This document shows, piece after piece, positions 26,706-35,184 of a stretch of 58,019 nucleotides of DNA (its first letter is position 1; every line of letters starts with the position of its first letter). The notes below the pieces were generated by a model that worked only from the letters and a program-made list of their open reading frames with translations, had not been told where the DNA came from and did not search any database. The position numbers and the translations under genes were made by a program. The DNA is from CAZJYI01 sp964550025 (GTDB lineage Bacteria; Verrucomicrobiota; Kiritimatiellia; UBA8416; CAYOBW01): positions 1 through 58,019 of the forward strand of contig CAZJYI010000064.1 in assembly GCA_964550025.1 (NCBI GenBank). The letters are read 5' to 3'.

Positions 26706-27227
26706 GTGCGAATTGCACCGGAGTCGCTGCTGCGGTTCTGTGCCGACGTGTTCCGGCGATTGGGGCTCACTCCCGGGGATGCGCAGGCGGCTTCCGACGT
26801 GCTCGTCGCCGCCGACATGCGCGGGATTGAGTCGCACGGCGTGGGTAGGCTGTGGCGCTATCACAACGGTCTGAAGACCGGCCTGATGCTACCGGCGGCC
26901 GAGAGTGAAGTGGTGCGGGATTCTCCCTCCTCCGCGCGCGTCAGCCACTTCTTCGGCGCCATCAAGATCGACCGTTTTCGCGAACCCGCCGCTTTTCGTC
27001 GGGACATGGACAGGATGCTGGCGAGGCTCAGGGCTTGTCCGCCGGCAGAAGGCTGTGAGCGCGTCTATTTCGCCGGGCAGAAGGAACGTGAGGCGGAGGC
27101 CGAGTGCCGCCGCGACGGCATCTCCGTTCTGCAGGCGACGTACGAGGACTTGTGCCGCGTCGGAGAGGAAGAAGGCGTCGCGGCCCCGCCGACGAAGGAG
27201 CAGACAGGGGGTGAAGAGGGGCTGTGA
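26706..27227 (+). pseudogene. Internally deleted Ldh2-family dehydrogenase
   Basis: An open frame of about 173 residues that joins the two ends of a malate/L-lactate dehydrogenase (Ldh2/MdhC) without its middle. The first 75 residues match the family start (FCADVFRRLGLTPGDAQAAS, DMRGIESHGVGRLWRYHNGL, VVRDSPSSARV). They run directly into family C-terminal sequence (HFFGAIKIDRFREPAAF, MLARLRACPP, then GISVLQATYEDL). Family members are about 330-360 residues, so roughly 160-180 codons carrying most of the NADH domain are missing, in frame. It cannot be an active enzyme of the usual kind. The start is a GTG; an ATG at 26682 overlapping the lactonase gene is possible. Confidence 0.8.
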
Positions 27228-27238
27228 GTGCGAATCAG

Positions 27239-27270
27239 TGGCCCGTCCGCCGTGGGCGGAGGGCTACTTG
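27239..27270. repeat. 32-bp hairpin repeat, copy 1
   Basis: Begins TGGCCCGTCCGCCGTGGGCG and continues gagggctacttg. It is repeated at 52042-52073 with only the two central bases changed (GT to AC). The core CCGCC..GGCGG can fold. It lies between the Ldh2 remnant and the HzsA-related gene, where it may help end the sugar operon transcript. Confidence 0.75.
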
Positions 27271-27328
27271 GGAGCACTCGCAACCAGCTTTCGCAACAGG
27301 AAACTAGATACGGGCTGAGGTGAGCCAA

Positions 27329-29980
27329 ATGAAGAGACGGTATACTGCTGTTATTGCCTTGTTCGCCGCGGGAGTTTGCTGTTTGAGCACTGCGGCCACG
27401 CTGCCCGAGTGTTACGAGGAGGCGGATTCCTGGGCGGCGTCGGTTGCCGGGACGCGGGAGGCGATGGTGCGTGAGGGATTGACTTCGAAGTCGAAGGGGA
27501 TGTCCGAGCTCTGTAAGCGCTTCTGGCAGTCGTTCCCCCGCCAGATGGACTGGCTCATGCAGGACAATCGCGAGGCGCGCCGAGGTGCGCACGTGCTCGA
27601 TGCGGACCTGCCGATGCTATTGGAGACGAGGCGGGATACGAAGATAGAGCAGCGCCTCATCGAGCGTGTGATTGGTCAGCTCCTCATCTCGGAGTCCGCG
27701 CCGTTACGTTCGGCGCTCAAACGATTGGCGGACGGCAATGCGCCGGCCGGGGACGTGGGCTGGCTTCAGCTCTACGAGAAAGCGTGTGCCCAACGGCGCG
27801 AAGTGCGCCTGGCCTCGGTTCTGAAGTTGAGTCCGCGGATTGCTTTCGTCAAGCGGCACCCCGTGCAGCCGTCGTTCTTCGGCTACACCGAGGGGCAGTC
27901 CGACGCGCAGCATGAGGCGCATTTCAACCCGGGGTCGGCGCTCTGCCTGTTGGAAATGAAAGGGACCGAGGGAACCGTTGCGGAACTCCTCGCTGACCCG
28001 AAGGGTGTGATCCGCGACCTGGACGTCAGTTGGGACGGGAAGCGGATGCTCTTCGCGTGGAAGAAGTCGCGACGCGAAGACGATTACCACCTGTACGAGA
28101 TGCGGAGCGACGACCGGTCGGTGCGGCAGATCACGTCGGGTAAGGGCGTTGCGGATTACGAAGGGCGCTATCTTGCCAACGGCGACCTGGTGTTTTCGTC
28201 CAGCCGTTGCGTGCAGACGGTGGACTGCTGGTGGACCGAGGTCAGTAACCTCTATAGCTGCGACGGGGACGGCCGCTATATGCGTCGATTGAGTTTCGAC
28301 CAGGTGCACGCGATCTGCCCGTCCGTGCTGGACAACGGCCAGGTGGTCTATACGCGCTGGGACTACAACGACAGGGGACAGGTCTATCCCCAGGGGCTCT
28401 TTGTGATGAACCCCGACGGCACGGGGCAGACGGAATACTACGGCAACAACTCGTGGTTCCCCACGACGACCAGCCACGCGCGCGGGATTCCCGGCACGGA
28501 CAGGGTTCTGGCGGTCTTGTTCGGGCACCACTCGTGGCAAGCCGGCAAGCTGGCCGTCATCGACCGCAGCAAGGGAAGGCAGGAAGGCAGCGGCGTGCAG
28601 CTCACGGCGCCTCTTCGGGAGAACCCGCAGGCCGAACGTATTGCCGCCGGAAAGTTCCGCACGGACGCCTACGGCCAGGATGAGGAACTCTTCCGGCATC
28701 CCTGGCCTCTCAACGAGCACGAGTACATCACGGCCATGACGCCCGACCGCAACGCGCGCAGGAACAAGACCCCCTTCATGCTGTACTACATCGACGCCGA
28801 GGGGAACCGCGAGGTGCTTGCCGCCGACCCGAAGGTCTCGTGCGACCATCCTGTTCCGCTGGCGCCGCGCAAGCGGCCGAACGCGCGCCCGTCTTTCGTT
28901 GACTACCGCAAGTCGACCGGGACCTACTTCCTTCAGGATGTCTATCTCGGCCCCGGGCTCGAAGGCGTCGAGCGCGGTACGGCCGCGAAGCTGCGTGTCG
29001 TTGCGATCGACTATCGCGCCGCCGGTGTGGGAGCCAACAGGAACGGTGGCGAGGCCGGCGGAGCGCTGGTCAGCACGCCCATCAGCGTTGGCTGCGGATG
29101 CTGGGACGTGAAGCAGGTCCTGGGAGAAACGCCTATCCACGAAGACGGTTCAGCCTTCTTCACCGTGCCGGCGCGGACCCCCGTGTATTTCCAGATCATC
29201 GACCGGAAGGGGGACGTGATCCAGACCATGCGCTCGTGGTCCACCCTGATGCCAGGCGAGACGTTCTCCTGTGTCGGGTGCCACGAGCAGAAGAGCGCGT
29301 CCCCCGACCCGAGCAAGCCGACCCTGGCCACGGCTGCCGGTCCCCGGGCGCTCGATCCGTTCCACGGTCCGGCGCGCGGCTTCAGCTTCCCCAAAGAGAT
29401 CCAGCCGATTCTAGACAAGCACTGCATCCGGTGCCACGACGGCGCCAAGAAGCTCGGCGAAGGGACGCCCGTATTCAGTCTCAAGAACACACCGTTCCGG
29501 GACGGGGCCGCCAAGCGCTTGTGGAGCGAGTCCTACCTCACGCTGACCGGCGCGAAGAAGCAGAACCGCACATCCGGGAACAGCAAGCGCAAGCTGGTCA
29601 ATTGGATCGACTCGCAGTCGCGCCCCACGATGCTGCCGCCCTATCACAAGGGCGCGGGCACGTCACAACTCATGACCATGCTGCGCGAGGGGCACAGCAA
29701 GACCTCCCTGTCGCGGGAGGAGCTGGAGAAGATCGCGGCGTGGATCGACCTGGGGGTGCCGTACTGCGGTGACTACCTCGAGGCGAATGCCTGGAGCCAG
29801 GGCGAGCTCGACAAGTACATGCGCTACCAGCGAAAGCGCGAGACCCTGGCGGAGGAGGAGCGGCAGAACCTGGAGGCGTTGATCGAGAAGCGCACAGGCA
29901 AGCCGTTCGCGCTGCCTCCCGCGCCGCCCCTTTACGAGGAATACCTCAGTCCGGCCAAGGACGCGCAGGCGGCAATGTGA
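27329..29980 (+). CDS. HzsA-related dihaem protein with propeller
   Basis: About 883 residues, exported (signal peptide YTAVIALFAAGVCCLSTAAT). The middle is a TolB/PD40-like propeller (GVIRDLDVSWDGKRMLFAWK, ADYEGRYLANGDLVFSSSRC, HAICPSVLDNGQVVYTRWDY). The later part has an HzsA-like module with two c-type haem motifs: CVGCH (codons at 29270-29284) and CIRCH (29423-29437). The segment IQPILDKHCIRCHDG is typical of cytochrome-like tails in PVC proteins. Related proteins are named after hydrazine synthase subunit A, but this is not evidence for anammox. It is probably a periplasmic redox or binding protein. The start is at the ATG after GAGGTGA. Confidence 0.83.
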   Translation: MKRRYTAVIALFAAGVCCLSTAATLPECYEEADSWAASVAGTREAMVREGLTSKSKGMSELCKRFWQSFPRQMDWLMQDNREARRGAHVLDADLPMLLETRRDTKIEQRLIERVIGQLLISESAPLRSALKRLADGNAPAGDVGWLQLYEKACAQRREVRLASVLKLSPRIAFVKRHPVQPSFFGYTEGQSDAQHEAHFNPGSALCLLEMKGTEGTVAELLADPKGVIRDLDVSWDGKRMLFAWKKSRREDDYHLYEMRSDDRSVRQITSGKGVADYEGRYLANGDLVFSSSRCVQTVDCWWTEVSNLYSCDGDGRYMRRLSFDQVHAICPSVLDNGQVVYTRWDYNDRGQVYPQGLFVMNPDGTGQTEYYGNNSWFPTTTSHARGIPGTDRVLAVLFGHHSWQAGKLAVIDRSKGRQEGSGVQLTAPLRENPQAERIAAGKFRTDAYGQDEELFRHPWPLNEHEYITAMTPDRNARRNKTPFMLYYIDAEGNREVLAADPKVSCDHPVPLAPRKRPNARPSFVDYRKSTGTYFLQDVYLGPGLEGVERGTAAKLRVVAIDYRAAGVGANRNGGEAGGALVSTPISVGCGCWDVKQVLGETPIHEDGSAFFTVPARTPVYFQIIDRKGDVIQTMRSWSTLMPGETFSCVGCHEQKSASPDPSKPTLATAAGPRALDPFHGPARGFSFPKEIQPILDKHCIRCHDGAKKLGEGTPVFSLKNTPFRDGAAKRLWSESYLTLTGAKKQNRTSGNSKRKLVNWIDSQSRPTMLPPYHKGAGTSQLMTMLREGHSKTSLSREELEKIAAWIDLGVPYCGDYLEANAWSQGELDKYMRYQRKRETLAEEERQNLEALIEKRTGKPFALPPAPPLYEEYLSPAKDAQAAM

Positions 29981-30124
29981 AAGGTAACACCATGGAGAGC
30001 CCGGATGGGCGGTTGTGCGAATGGGTTCATGATTTCCTGTTGCCTCGCTGTTTCAGCTTGTGCAGTGTCTCTAAATCGGAAATTGCAAAGTCAGACGTTG
30101 CTGGAGTAGAGTTTCCGTAGAGTC

Positions 30125-31024
30125 ATGAGATACTACAGTCCATTGCGATATCCTGGAGGCAAAGCGGGGTTGGCGCGTTTTCTCGAGCAAGTCATTGAAT
30201 TCAACGACTTGCATGGGTGTGCCTACTTCGAACCCTATGTCGGAGGGGGGGGGGCGGCGCTTGCATTGTTGGCAAGTGGCATTGTGTCCAGGCTCTACCT
30301 CAATGATGCGGACCCGCGAATCACGGCGTTTTGGCGTGCCGCGCTCAATGAGACGGGGCGCTTCATCGAACGTATCTTTGATGTCCCTTTGGATCTAGGT
30401 GAGTGGCATAAGCAGCGTGAGATCTGTCACGGCAGAGGGGCGAGGGATCGGCAGTCATTCGATCTGGGTTTCGCCGCATTCTACATGAACCGCTGCAACC
30501 GCTCCGGCATTCTAACCGGGGCCGGGCCGATCGGCGGCCATGGTCAACGCGGCAGATGGGGCGTTGCCGCGCGCTTCTCTCGTGAGGGCTTGGCGGAACG
30601 CATCCACTGGCTCGGTTCCATGAGGGACCGCATCACCATTCACAATGACGATGGCTTGGAGTTTCTTCGGCAACGACTGCCTCGCGGACTTGGGCGTGCC
30701 CGAGTATTCACGTACCTTGACCCTCCTTACGTTGGGAAAGGAGGCAGGCTGTATATGAATCACTTCATGGAGTCGGATCATAGAGCGCTTGCTGCCTACG
30801 TGGGCCGTCAACGGACTCTGAGATGGGTGATGTCCTACGATGATCACACGTTGATTCGTTCTCTGTATGGCAGTGGTTTCAAGGTCTTTCCGTTTGGGCT
30901 GCGGTACAGCTTGCAGGTACGGGCTCGGGGAGCGGAGTTGCTTATCGTACCTCACAATACCCTGCTCCCAAGCAGTATCCGCTGCCGTGGGAACGAAGAA
31001 GAGTTAGTGGAGGCGTCACAATGA
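30125..31024 (+). CDS. Dam-type (D12 class) adenine DNA methylase
   Basis: A 299-residue N6-adenine DNA methyltransferase of the Dam/D12 class. The SAM-binding motif is FEPYVGGGG (35-43), with acidic NDAD (60-63). FYMNRCNRSGIL (119-130) is the class hallmark, and DPPY (199-202) is the catalytic motif. All key residues are intact, so it should methylate adenine in a specific DNA site. It opens a three-gene cassette: its stop overlaps the next start as ATGA. The base composition is visibly AT-richer than the flanking genes, which suggests transfer. The recognition sequence cannot be read from the protein. Confidence 0.93.
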   Translation: MRYYSPLRYPGGKAGLARFLEQVIEFNDLHGCAYFEPYVGGGGAALALLASGIVSRLYLNDADPRITAFWRAALNETGRFIERIFDVPLDLGEWHKQREICHGRGARDRQSFDLGFAAFYMNRCNRSGILTGAGPIGGHGQRGRWGVAARFSREGLAERIHWLGSMRDRITIHNDDGLEFLRQRLPRGLGRARVFTYLDPPYVGKGGRLYMNHFMESDHRALAAYVGRQRTLRWVMSYDDHTLIRSLYGSGFKVFPFGLRYSLQVRARGAELLIVPHNTLLPSSIRCRGNEEELVEASQ

Positions 31025-32169
31025 CGGGCGAGACGACTGTTATACCGACAATCCCGAATCAGATAGAGCGTGTGCGTCCGGATGACTTGGTCTTTGACCG
31101 AGAGAATCCTCGGCTGGTCGGCTATGGGGTCACTGAGGATGCCTCGGATACCGAAGTTCTCAAGCTCCTGTGGGATGAAATGGACGTACAGGAGCTTGTG
31201 TCCTCGATGGCAGAGAGCGGTTTCTTCCAACACGAACCACTCATCATCGCAGAGGAGGAAGGTAGAGATGTGGTCATTGAGGGAAATCGCCGTCTGGCTG
31301 CTCTCCGTTTCATACTGAATCCTGCCATTGCGGAGGACATTGGAGCGCCGTATCCTGAGATCTCCCTTGCCGTATTGGAGAGCTTGCGCGAGGACATTCC
31401 GGCTGTTCGGTCCTCGCGGGAGGCCGCATGGCGTTTCTTGGGGTTCAAGCACGTGAACGGTCCCGCGCGCTGGAATAGTTACGCCAAGGCGAAATACATA
31501 GCTGGCGTTCACCTGAAGTACGGCGTACCTCTCAAGGAGGTGAGTCGACAGATCGGCGACACCCACAAGACTGTACAGCGGCTATTCCGTGGCTATCGCG
31601 TTGTTGAGCAGGCACAGGAAACCGGTGTCTACGATCAGGAAGACAGGTGGCATCGGGGATTCTATTTTTCACACATCTACACCGGTCTGGGGTACTCCGG
31701 ATTTACCGAGTACCTGCGTCTCAAACCGGAAGCGGCGGAAGACGAAAACCCCGTTCCCGAAGAGAGTCTCCCCCAACTAGGACAGGTGCTAACCTGGTTG
31801 TATGGGAGTAAGAAGGACGGCTGCCCCCCGCTTATCAAGAGCCAAAATCCGGATCTGCGACAGTTGGAGGCCGTTCTGCGCAGTCGCGAGGCCGTTGCTG
31901 CCTTGAAGACCGGAACGGATCTCGTTGCGGCATTTGAGATGACACGCCCAGTTGGCACCGTCTTGGAAGAAGAACTGGTCAAGGCCAAGCAGAGCCTTCA
32001 GAAGGCCCGTGGCATTCTCTCAACCGGGTATGATCGTTCGGAGGGATTGCTCAACTTGGCCGGTCAGATTGCGACGATTGCGGACGATCTCTGCGCCGAG
32101 ATGGAACGTATGAGGGAACCCCCACGCTCCAGACGCCGCAGGTCGATTGGGGGTGCGTCCGAACAGTGA
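31021..32169 (+). CDS. ParB-like nuclease-domain protein
   Basis: A 382-residue protein with an N-terminal ParB/sulfiredoxin-fold domain: DDLVFDRENPRL (21-32), MAESGFFQHEPLII, and VIEGNRRLAAL (85-95), equivalent to the ParB GERR nucleotide-binding motif. A helix-turn-helix-like segment follows (GVPLKEVSRQIGDTHKTVQRL). The C-terminal 120 residues are helical and end in a basic tail (RSRRRRS). There is no ParA partner, and it sits between a DNA methylase and a nuclease-like gene with ATGA and GTGA overlaps. Here it is more likely a CTP/ATP-binding DNA clamp or nuclease of a restriction-like system than a partition protein. AT-richer than its neighbours. Confidence 0.8.
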   Translation: MTGETTVIPTIPNQIERVRPDDLVFDRENPRLVGYGVTEDASDTEVLKLLWDEMDVQELVSSMAESGFFQHEPLIIAEEEGRDVVIEGNRRLAALRFILNPAIAEDIGAPYPEISLAVLESLREDIPAVRSSREAAWRFLGFKHVNGPARWNSYAKAKYIAGVHLKYGVPLKEVSRQIGDTHKTVQRLFRGYRVVEQAQETGVYDQEDRWHRGFYFSHIYTGLGYSGFTEYLRLKPEAAEDENPVPEESLPQLGQVLTWLYGSKKDGCPPLIKSQNPDLRQLEAVLRSREAVAALKTGTDLVAAFEMTRPVGTVLEEELVKAKQSLQKARGILSTGYDRSEGLLNLAGQIATIADDLCAEMERMREPPRSRRRRSIGGASEQ

Positions 32170-33110
32170 GTTTCGTTTGGCCGCATGAACCGACCGCGGG
32201 CGCGAAGTCGAGCGATTTTGCCGACTACGCGGAGCTTCTCTGTCTGCGAGATGGTTCGTGTTCGGTGACGAGACTTTCCCGTGATCTTGGTAGGATTGAG
32301 GAGAACGACTACGAAGGAGGGGTCGAGGAGTACTCTGAACTCGACGAGGACATCGAACTGGGATTCAAGGAAATCGAACGACGACTGAGTGCATGCGGGG
32401 CGGACTGCTATCCCTTCTCAGTGACAAGCACGGGCCATCGCATCGATTTGGCCGACGATATCACCTCTGCGCGGGTTCTATACTGCTACCTCTTGTTGGC
32501 TACACGACTCAACATGGCGTCGGATCGAAACCAAGCCGACATTGACGGGACACTGTTGTTTGAGCATGTCTCTGCGCAGATCGCGGCGGCTCTTTGGGGA
32601 GAAAGGTCGCAATCGATGGTGTTCGGCACGGGTGCGCACCAAGGCGGATTTGAAACCAAAGTGAACCTCCTCTGTTCGGGGCTTGGCGAGGGTGGGGGAT
32701 TCAAGAACAGGAACGAGGGAGTCGTTACGCAAAACGACGGCAAACTCGATGTTGTGGTTTGGAAGGGGTTTAGGGATGGTCGAGTCGGCAAGCTCATAGG
32801 TTTCGGTCAGTGCAAGACCGGCCGCAACTGGCGCGATTCTCTGACCCAGCTTCAGGTCGATGCCTTTGTGAGATCGTGGATGCAGGATGCTCCCCCCGTG
32901 GATCCGATTCGTCTGTTCTTTGTTTCGGAGGTCGTTGGCGAGGAGCTATGGTATAGCCAGGTTGCCAGTGCTGGCCTACTTCTTGATCGCTGCCGGATTG
33001 TCGACTACTCCCCGGGTGAAATGCCGGCCGAAGTGATGGACAGGGTGAGGGCTTGGACTCTTGCAGCACTGACGAGCAATGACTTGACACATGCCGTCGG
33101 AATCCTCTGA
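32166..33110 (+). CDS. PD-(D/E)XK nuclease-like protein
   Basis: A 314-residue protein not recognised as a named family. The C-terminal half fits a PD-(D/E)XK nuclease core: a helix with E133 (LFEHVSAQIAAALWG), GAHQGGFETKV (E163), KLDVVVWKGF (D195), then strand LIGFGQCKTG with Q215-x-K217, followed by a helix LTQLQVDAFV. The Asp and the Q-x-K pair are the expected metal and catalytic residues. The N-terminal 120 residues are acidic and helical. The start is a GTG overlapping the ParB-like stop (GTGA), so all three genes are coupled. By position it is the candidate effector of a restriction-type defence cassette, with the methylase as its self-marking partner. This role is an inference. Confidence 0.7.
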   Translation: MSFVWPHEPTAGAKSSDFADYAELLCLRDGSCSVTRLSRDLGRIEENDYEGGVEEYSELDEDIELGFKEIERRLSACGADCYPFSVTSTGHRIDLADDITSARVLYCYLLLATRLNMASDRNQADIDGTLLFEHVSAQIAAALWGERSQSMVFGTGAHQGGFETKVNLLCSGLGEGGGFKNRNEGVVTQNDGKLDVVVWKGFRDGRVGKLIGFGQCKTGRNWRDSLTQLQVDAFVRSWMQDAPPVDPIRLFFVSEVVGEELWYSQVASAGLLLDRCRIVDYSPGEMPAEVMDRVRAWTLAALTSNDLTHAVGIL

Positions 33111-33162
33111 TTTTCCCTGGCGATGGACTGGTGTGTGCCAGAGAGTACTGCAAAAAGAGCGA

Positions 33163-33330
33163 TCAGTCACCCTTCAAGACTCTGATACGGACGTTGCGGA
33201 ACAGGAACTGTCCGCCGCCCGGCGTCTCCGCCTGCAGCTAAATGAAGCCTCTGAGCACCTTGACTCCGTCGCCCTCCGCGGTACGGCTCCCGACGGCCCC
33301 ACCGAGAACAGCGGCGATCACGAGACTCAT
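33163..33330 (-). pseudogene. Core-deleted DUF1080 remnant
   Basis: The minus strand reads a start of MSLVIAAVLGGAVGS, then GVKVLRGFI, a TAG stop, and LQAETPGGGQFLFRNVRIRV. The second part is nearly identical to the C-terminus of the intact DUF1080 protein at 34444-35037 (GVKVPKGFISLQAETPGGGQ). The first part matches the end of its signal peptide region. About 140 codons between them are gone, and one in-frame stop has arisen. It lies directly downstream of the three-gene cassette. Confidence 0.75.
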
Positions 33331-33483
33331 ACAGCCGGTGCGCGATTTGGACGTGCTTGCCTCCCCTGCGATTGGCATTCAAGACGCTCCGTGGATACGT
33401 ACGGTCCGATACAATGCGCCGCGTCCCCCTGTACGAAGAGTATTTTCAGCCCGGGGAAGCTGCGCAGGCCGCGAGGTAGGAGG
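33331..33483. other. Gap with no supportable gene
   Basis: About 150 bp between the DUF1080 remnant and the stop codon of the RNA ligase gene. No hairpin, repeat or convincing reading frame was seen. Confidence 0.4.
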
Positions 33484-34242
33484 CTAGTCGAAACGGTCCT
33501 GGTCCTCGATCTCGTCCCGGCCCCGCTTGTCGTAGTCGAGGATCTCGACGTCGGGGGCGAAGAACCAGTCGAACATGTCGCGACGCAGCTTGGCCATCCA
33601 GCTCTGGCCGTTTTCGCGGCGCTTGAGATTGTAGAAGACGACACCTTCGGCCATGACCTTGTCGGTGGCGCCCGTCTTGCTCGCGAGCTTCGTGTAGAAG
33701 CGCGAGAACAGGTAGTCCTTGAACCACGAACTCCAGTTGTCGAACGTGCGGTCATGCTCGTCGAACGAGCGGTAGCGCAGCCGGCCGACGGCGAGATCAA
33801 AGGGATACCAGAGGTGCACGTTGAGCTTGTAGGGGTTGCCCTGCAGTTTCGGGCCTATGCATTCGCCGGCCTGCTCGCCGTTCTCCTTGACGTAACCTTT
33901 GCCAATGGCCTGGAAAATGCCCTCGATCAGGAAGGTCTTGCCCTTGATGATCTGCAGCGGGTCAATCACGTTCAGGCGGTTCTGGACAGCGACCAGGCGG
34001 CCGCCCTCGGTCCTGATCTTCATGTTCGTGCCGTTCAGCTTCTCCACGGCGAACGTGTCGGGATCCTCAAAGACCCACTCGTAGCCCGGGTTGATGCGAT
34101 CCACGACAAGGTAGGCTTCGGGTGAGCGCATCCCGAGTTTCGAGCCGGCCTTCTTCCACTGCTCCCTGTTCGCCTGGAACGTCTGCCGGACAAACGGACA
34201 CTGCAGTTTCGGGAAATCACTGAGTCTGGCTTCCTGCGTCAT
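33484..34242 (-). CDS. RNA ligase family protein
   Basis: A 252-residue nucleotidyltransferase of the Rnl2-like RNA ligase family. The adenylated lysine is K68 in VEKLNGTNMKIRTEGGRL (KxxG motif I). LIEGIF may be motif III, AEGVVFY (198-204) is motif IV, and MAKLRRD (K218) is a plausible motif V. The protein is only the catalytic domain, so its partner or C-terminal domain is missing. Such enzymes seal nicks in RNA, for example cleaved tRNA. It is transcribed alone, with a CAGGAGGGAACG ribosome-binding site. Its proximity to the restriction-like cassette is notable, but strand and composition differ. Confidence 0.85.
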   Translation of the reverse strand: MTQEARLSDFPKLQCPFVRQTFQANREQWKKAGSKLGMRSPEAYLVVDRINPGYEWVFEDPDTFAVEKLNGTNMKIRTEGGRLVAVQNRLNVIDPLQIIKGKTFLIEGIFQAIGKGYVKENGEQAGECIGPKLQGNPYKLNVHLWYPFDLAVGRLRYRSFDEHDRTFDNWSSWFKDYLFSRFYTKLASKTGATDKVMAEGVVFYNLKRRENGQSWMAKLRRDMFDWFFAPDVEILDYDKRGRDEIEDQDRFD

Positions 34243-34443
34243 GGTCGTTCCCTCCTGATCTGAACAGGCGCAGTGATCCTGGCAACGATTGCCCGTACGG
34301 CGCAGGCTCCAAGGGCGTGCGAACGGCAGGGAAGCAGCGTTCCCGCCAACGCCCCGCGAACCGTCATCATCACCGGTCTCTCTCCTTCCACGCGGACGAC
34401 AGCGGACGGCGACAGTGGTCGATGGCCTCCAGTTGCCCCGGGT

Positions 34444-35037
34444 CTACTTCAGCACCTTGATGCGGACGTTACGGAACAGGAACTGTCCGCCGCCCGGTGT
34501 CTCCGCCTGGAGGGAAATGAAGCCCTTGGGTACCTTGACGCCGTCGGCTTCCCAGGCCGGTTGGCCGTTGATCTGGAGGGATACCGCGGTGCCTTTGACG
34601 GTCAGTACGAAGCGGTTCCACTCTCCCGCCTTGATCAGACCCTTGCTGGTGGCGCCCTTGATGCCGCCCACGTTGCCTTCCATCCCCTTGCGGATGTTGG
34701 CCTGGTAGCGGCCCGGCCAGGGTCGGTTCTTCGGCACGGAGGTGTAGCGGAAGTAGATGCCCGAGTCCCACTTGTCGGGTTTCAGGGCCTTCCACTCGAC
34801 GTCCAGCACGAAGTCGGCGTACTGCTCTTTTGTCTGGACCAGGCCGTTGCCTTCCTTCAGGAGAATGGCGCCGTCCTGCACGACGGCCTCGCACTTCAGG
34901 ACATCCCAGCCGGCCAGGTCCTTACCGTTGAACAGGTCGACCCAGCCGTCGTTTTCCTCCGCGGCGTGCCCCCCGATGGCCCCACCGAACAGAACGACGG
35001 TTACAAGACAAAGACAGATAGTACGCGCTTTCAGCAT
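34444..35037 (-). CDS. Exported DUF1080 (3-keto-disaccharide hydrolase) protein
   Basis: A 197-residue exported protein with a signal peptide (MLKARTICLCLVTVVLFGGA). It is a single DUF1080 domain, concanavalin-like fold: WVDLFNGKDLAGWDV, YADFVLDVEWKALKPDKWDS, GIYFRYT and the closing GQFLFRNVRIKVL. The family includes periplasmic hydrolases of 3-keto sugars that work with Gfo/Idh/MocA oxidoreductases; two of these are in the window but not adjacent. The start follows GGGGAGG. A deleted relative lies 1.1 kb away. Confidence 0.92.
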   Translation of the reverse strand: MLKARTICLCLVTVVLFGGAIGGHAAEENDGWVDLFNGKDLAGWDVLKCEAVVQDGAILLKEGNGLVQTKEQYADFVLDVEWKALKPDKWDSGIYFRYTSVPKNRPWPGRYQANIRKGMEGNVGGIKGATSKGLIKAGEWNRFVLTVKGTAVSLQINGQPAWEADGVKVPKGFISLQAETPGGGQFLFRNVRIKVLK

Positions 35038-35184
35038 GCAGGCCTCCCCAGGTTATCGGTTCGAGTGTTCCGCGAATACGTCAGGCAGGTAATAGTGCGT
35101 TCCGAGCCGCAAGGATACAAGCAGTTTCGCTCCGCTTTCGCGAACGTTGAGTCTCGGCGGTCCACGCTGTTGTTCGCAGGCTGG

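Noticed and set aside
27329..29980. Hydrazine synthase (anammox) gene
   Set aside because: Only the HzsA-related domain layout is shared; HzsB/C partners are absent, and such related proteins are common in PVC bacteria with no anammox.
30125..33110. Prophage or plasmid partition locus
   Set aside because: The ParB-like protein has no ParA partner, and no phage structural, replication or integrase gene is near.
34243..34443. Small plus- or minus-strand gene between the RNA ligase and DUF1080 genes
   Set aside because: An ATG-rich start on the minus strand is out of frame with the ligase and gives an unremarkable peptide; no family signal.
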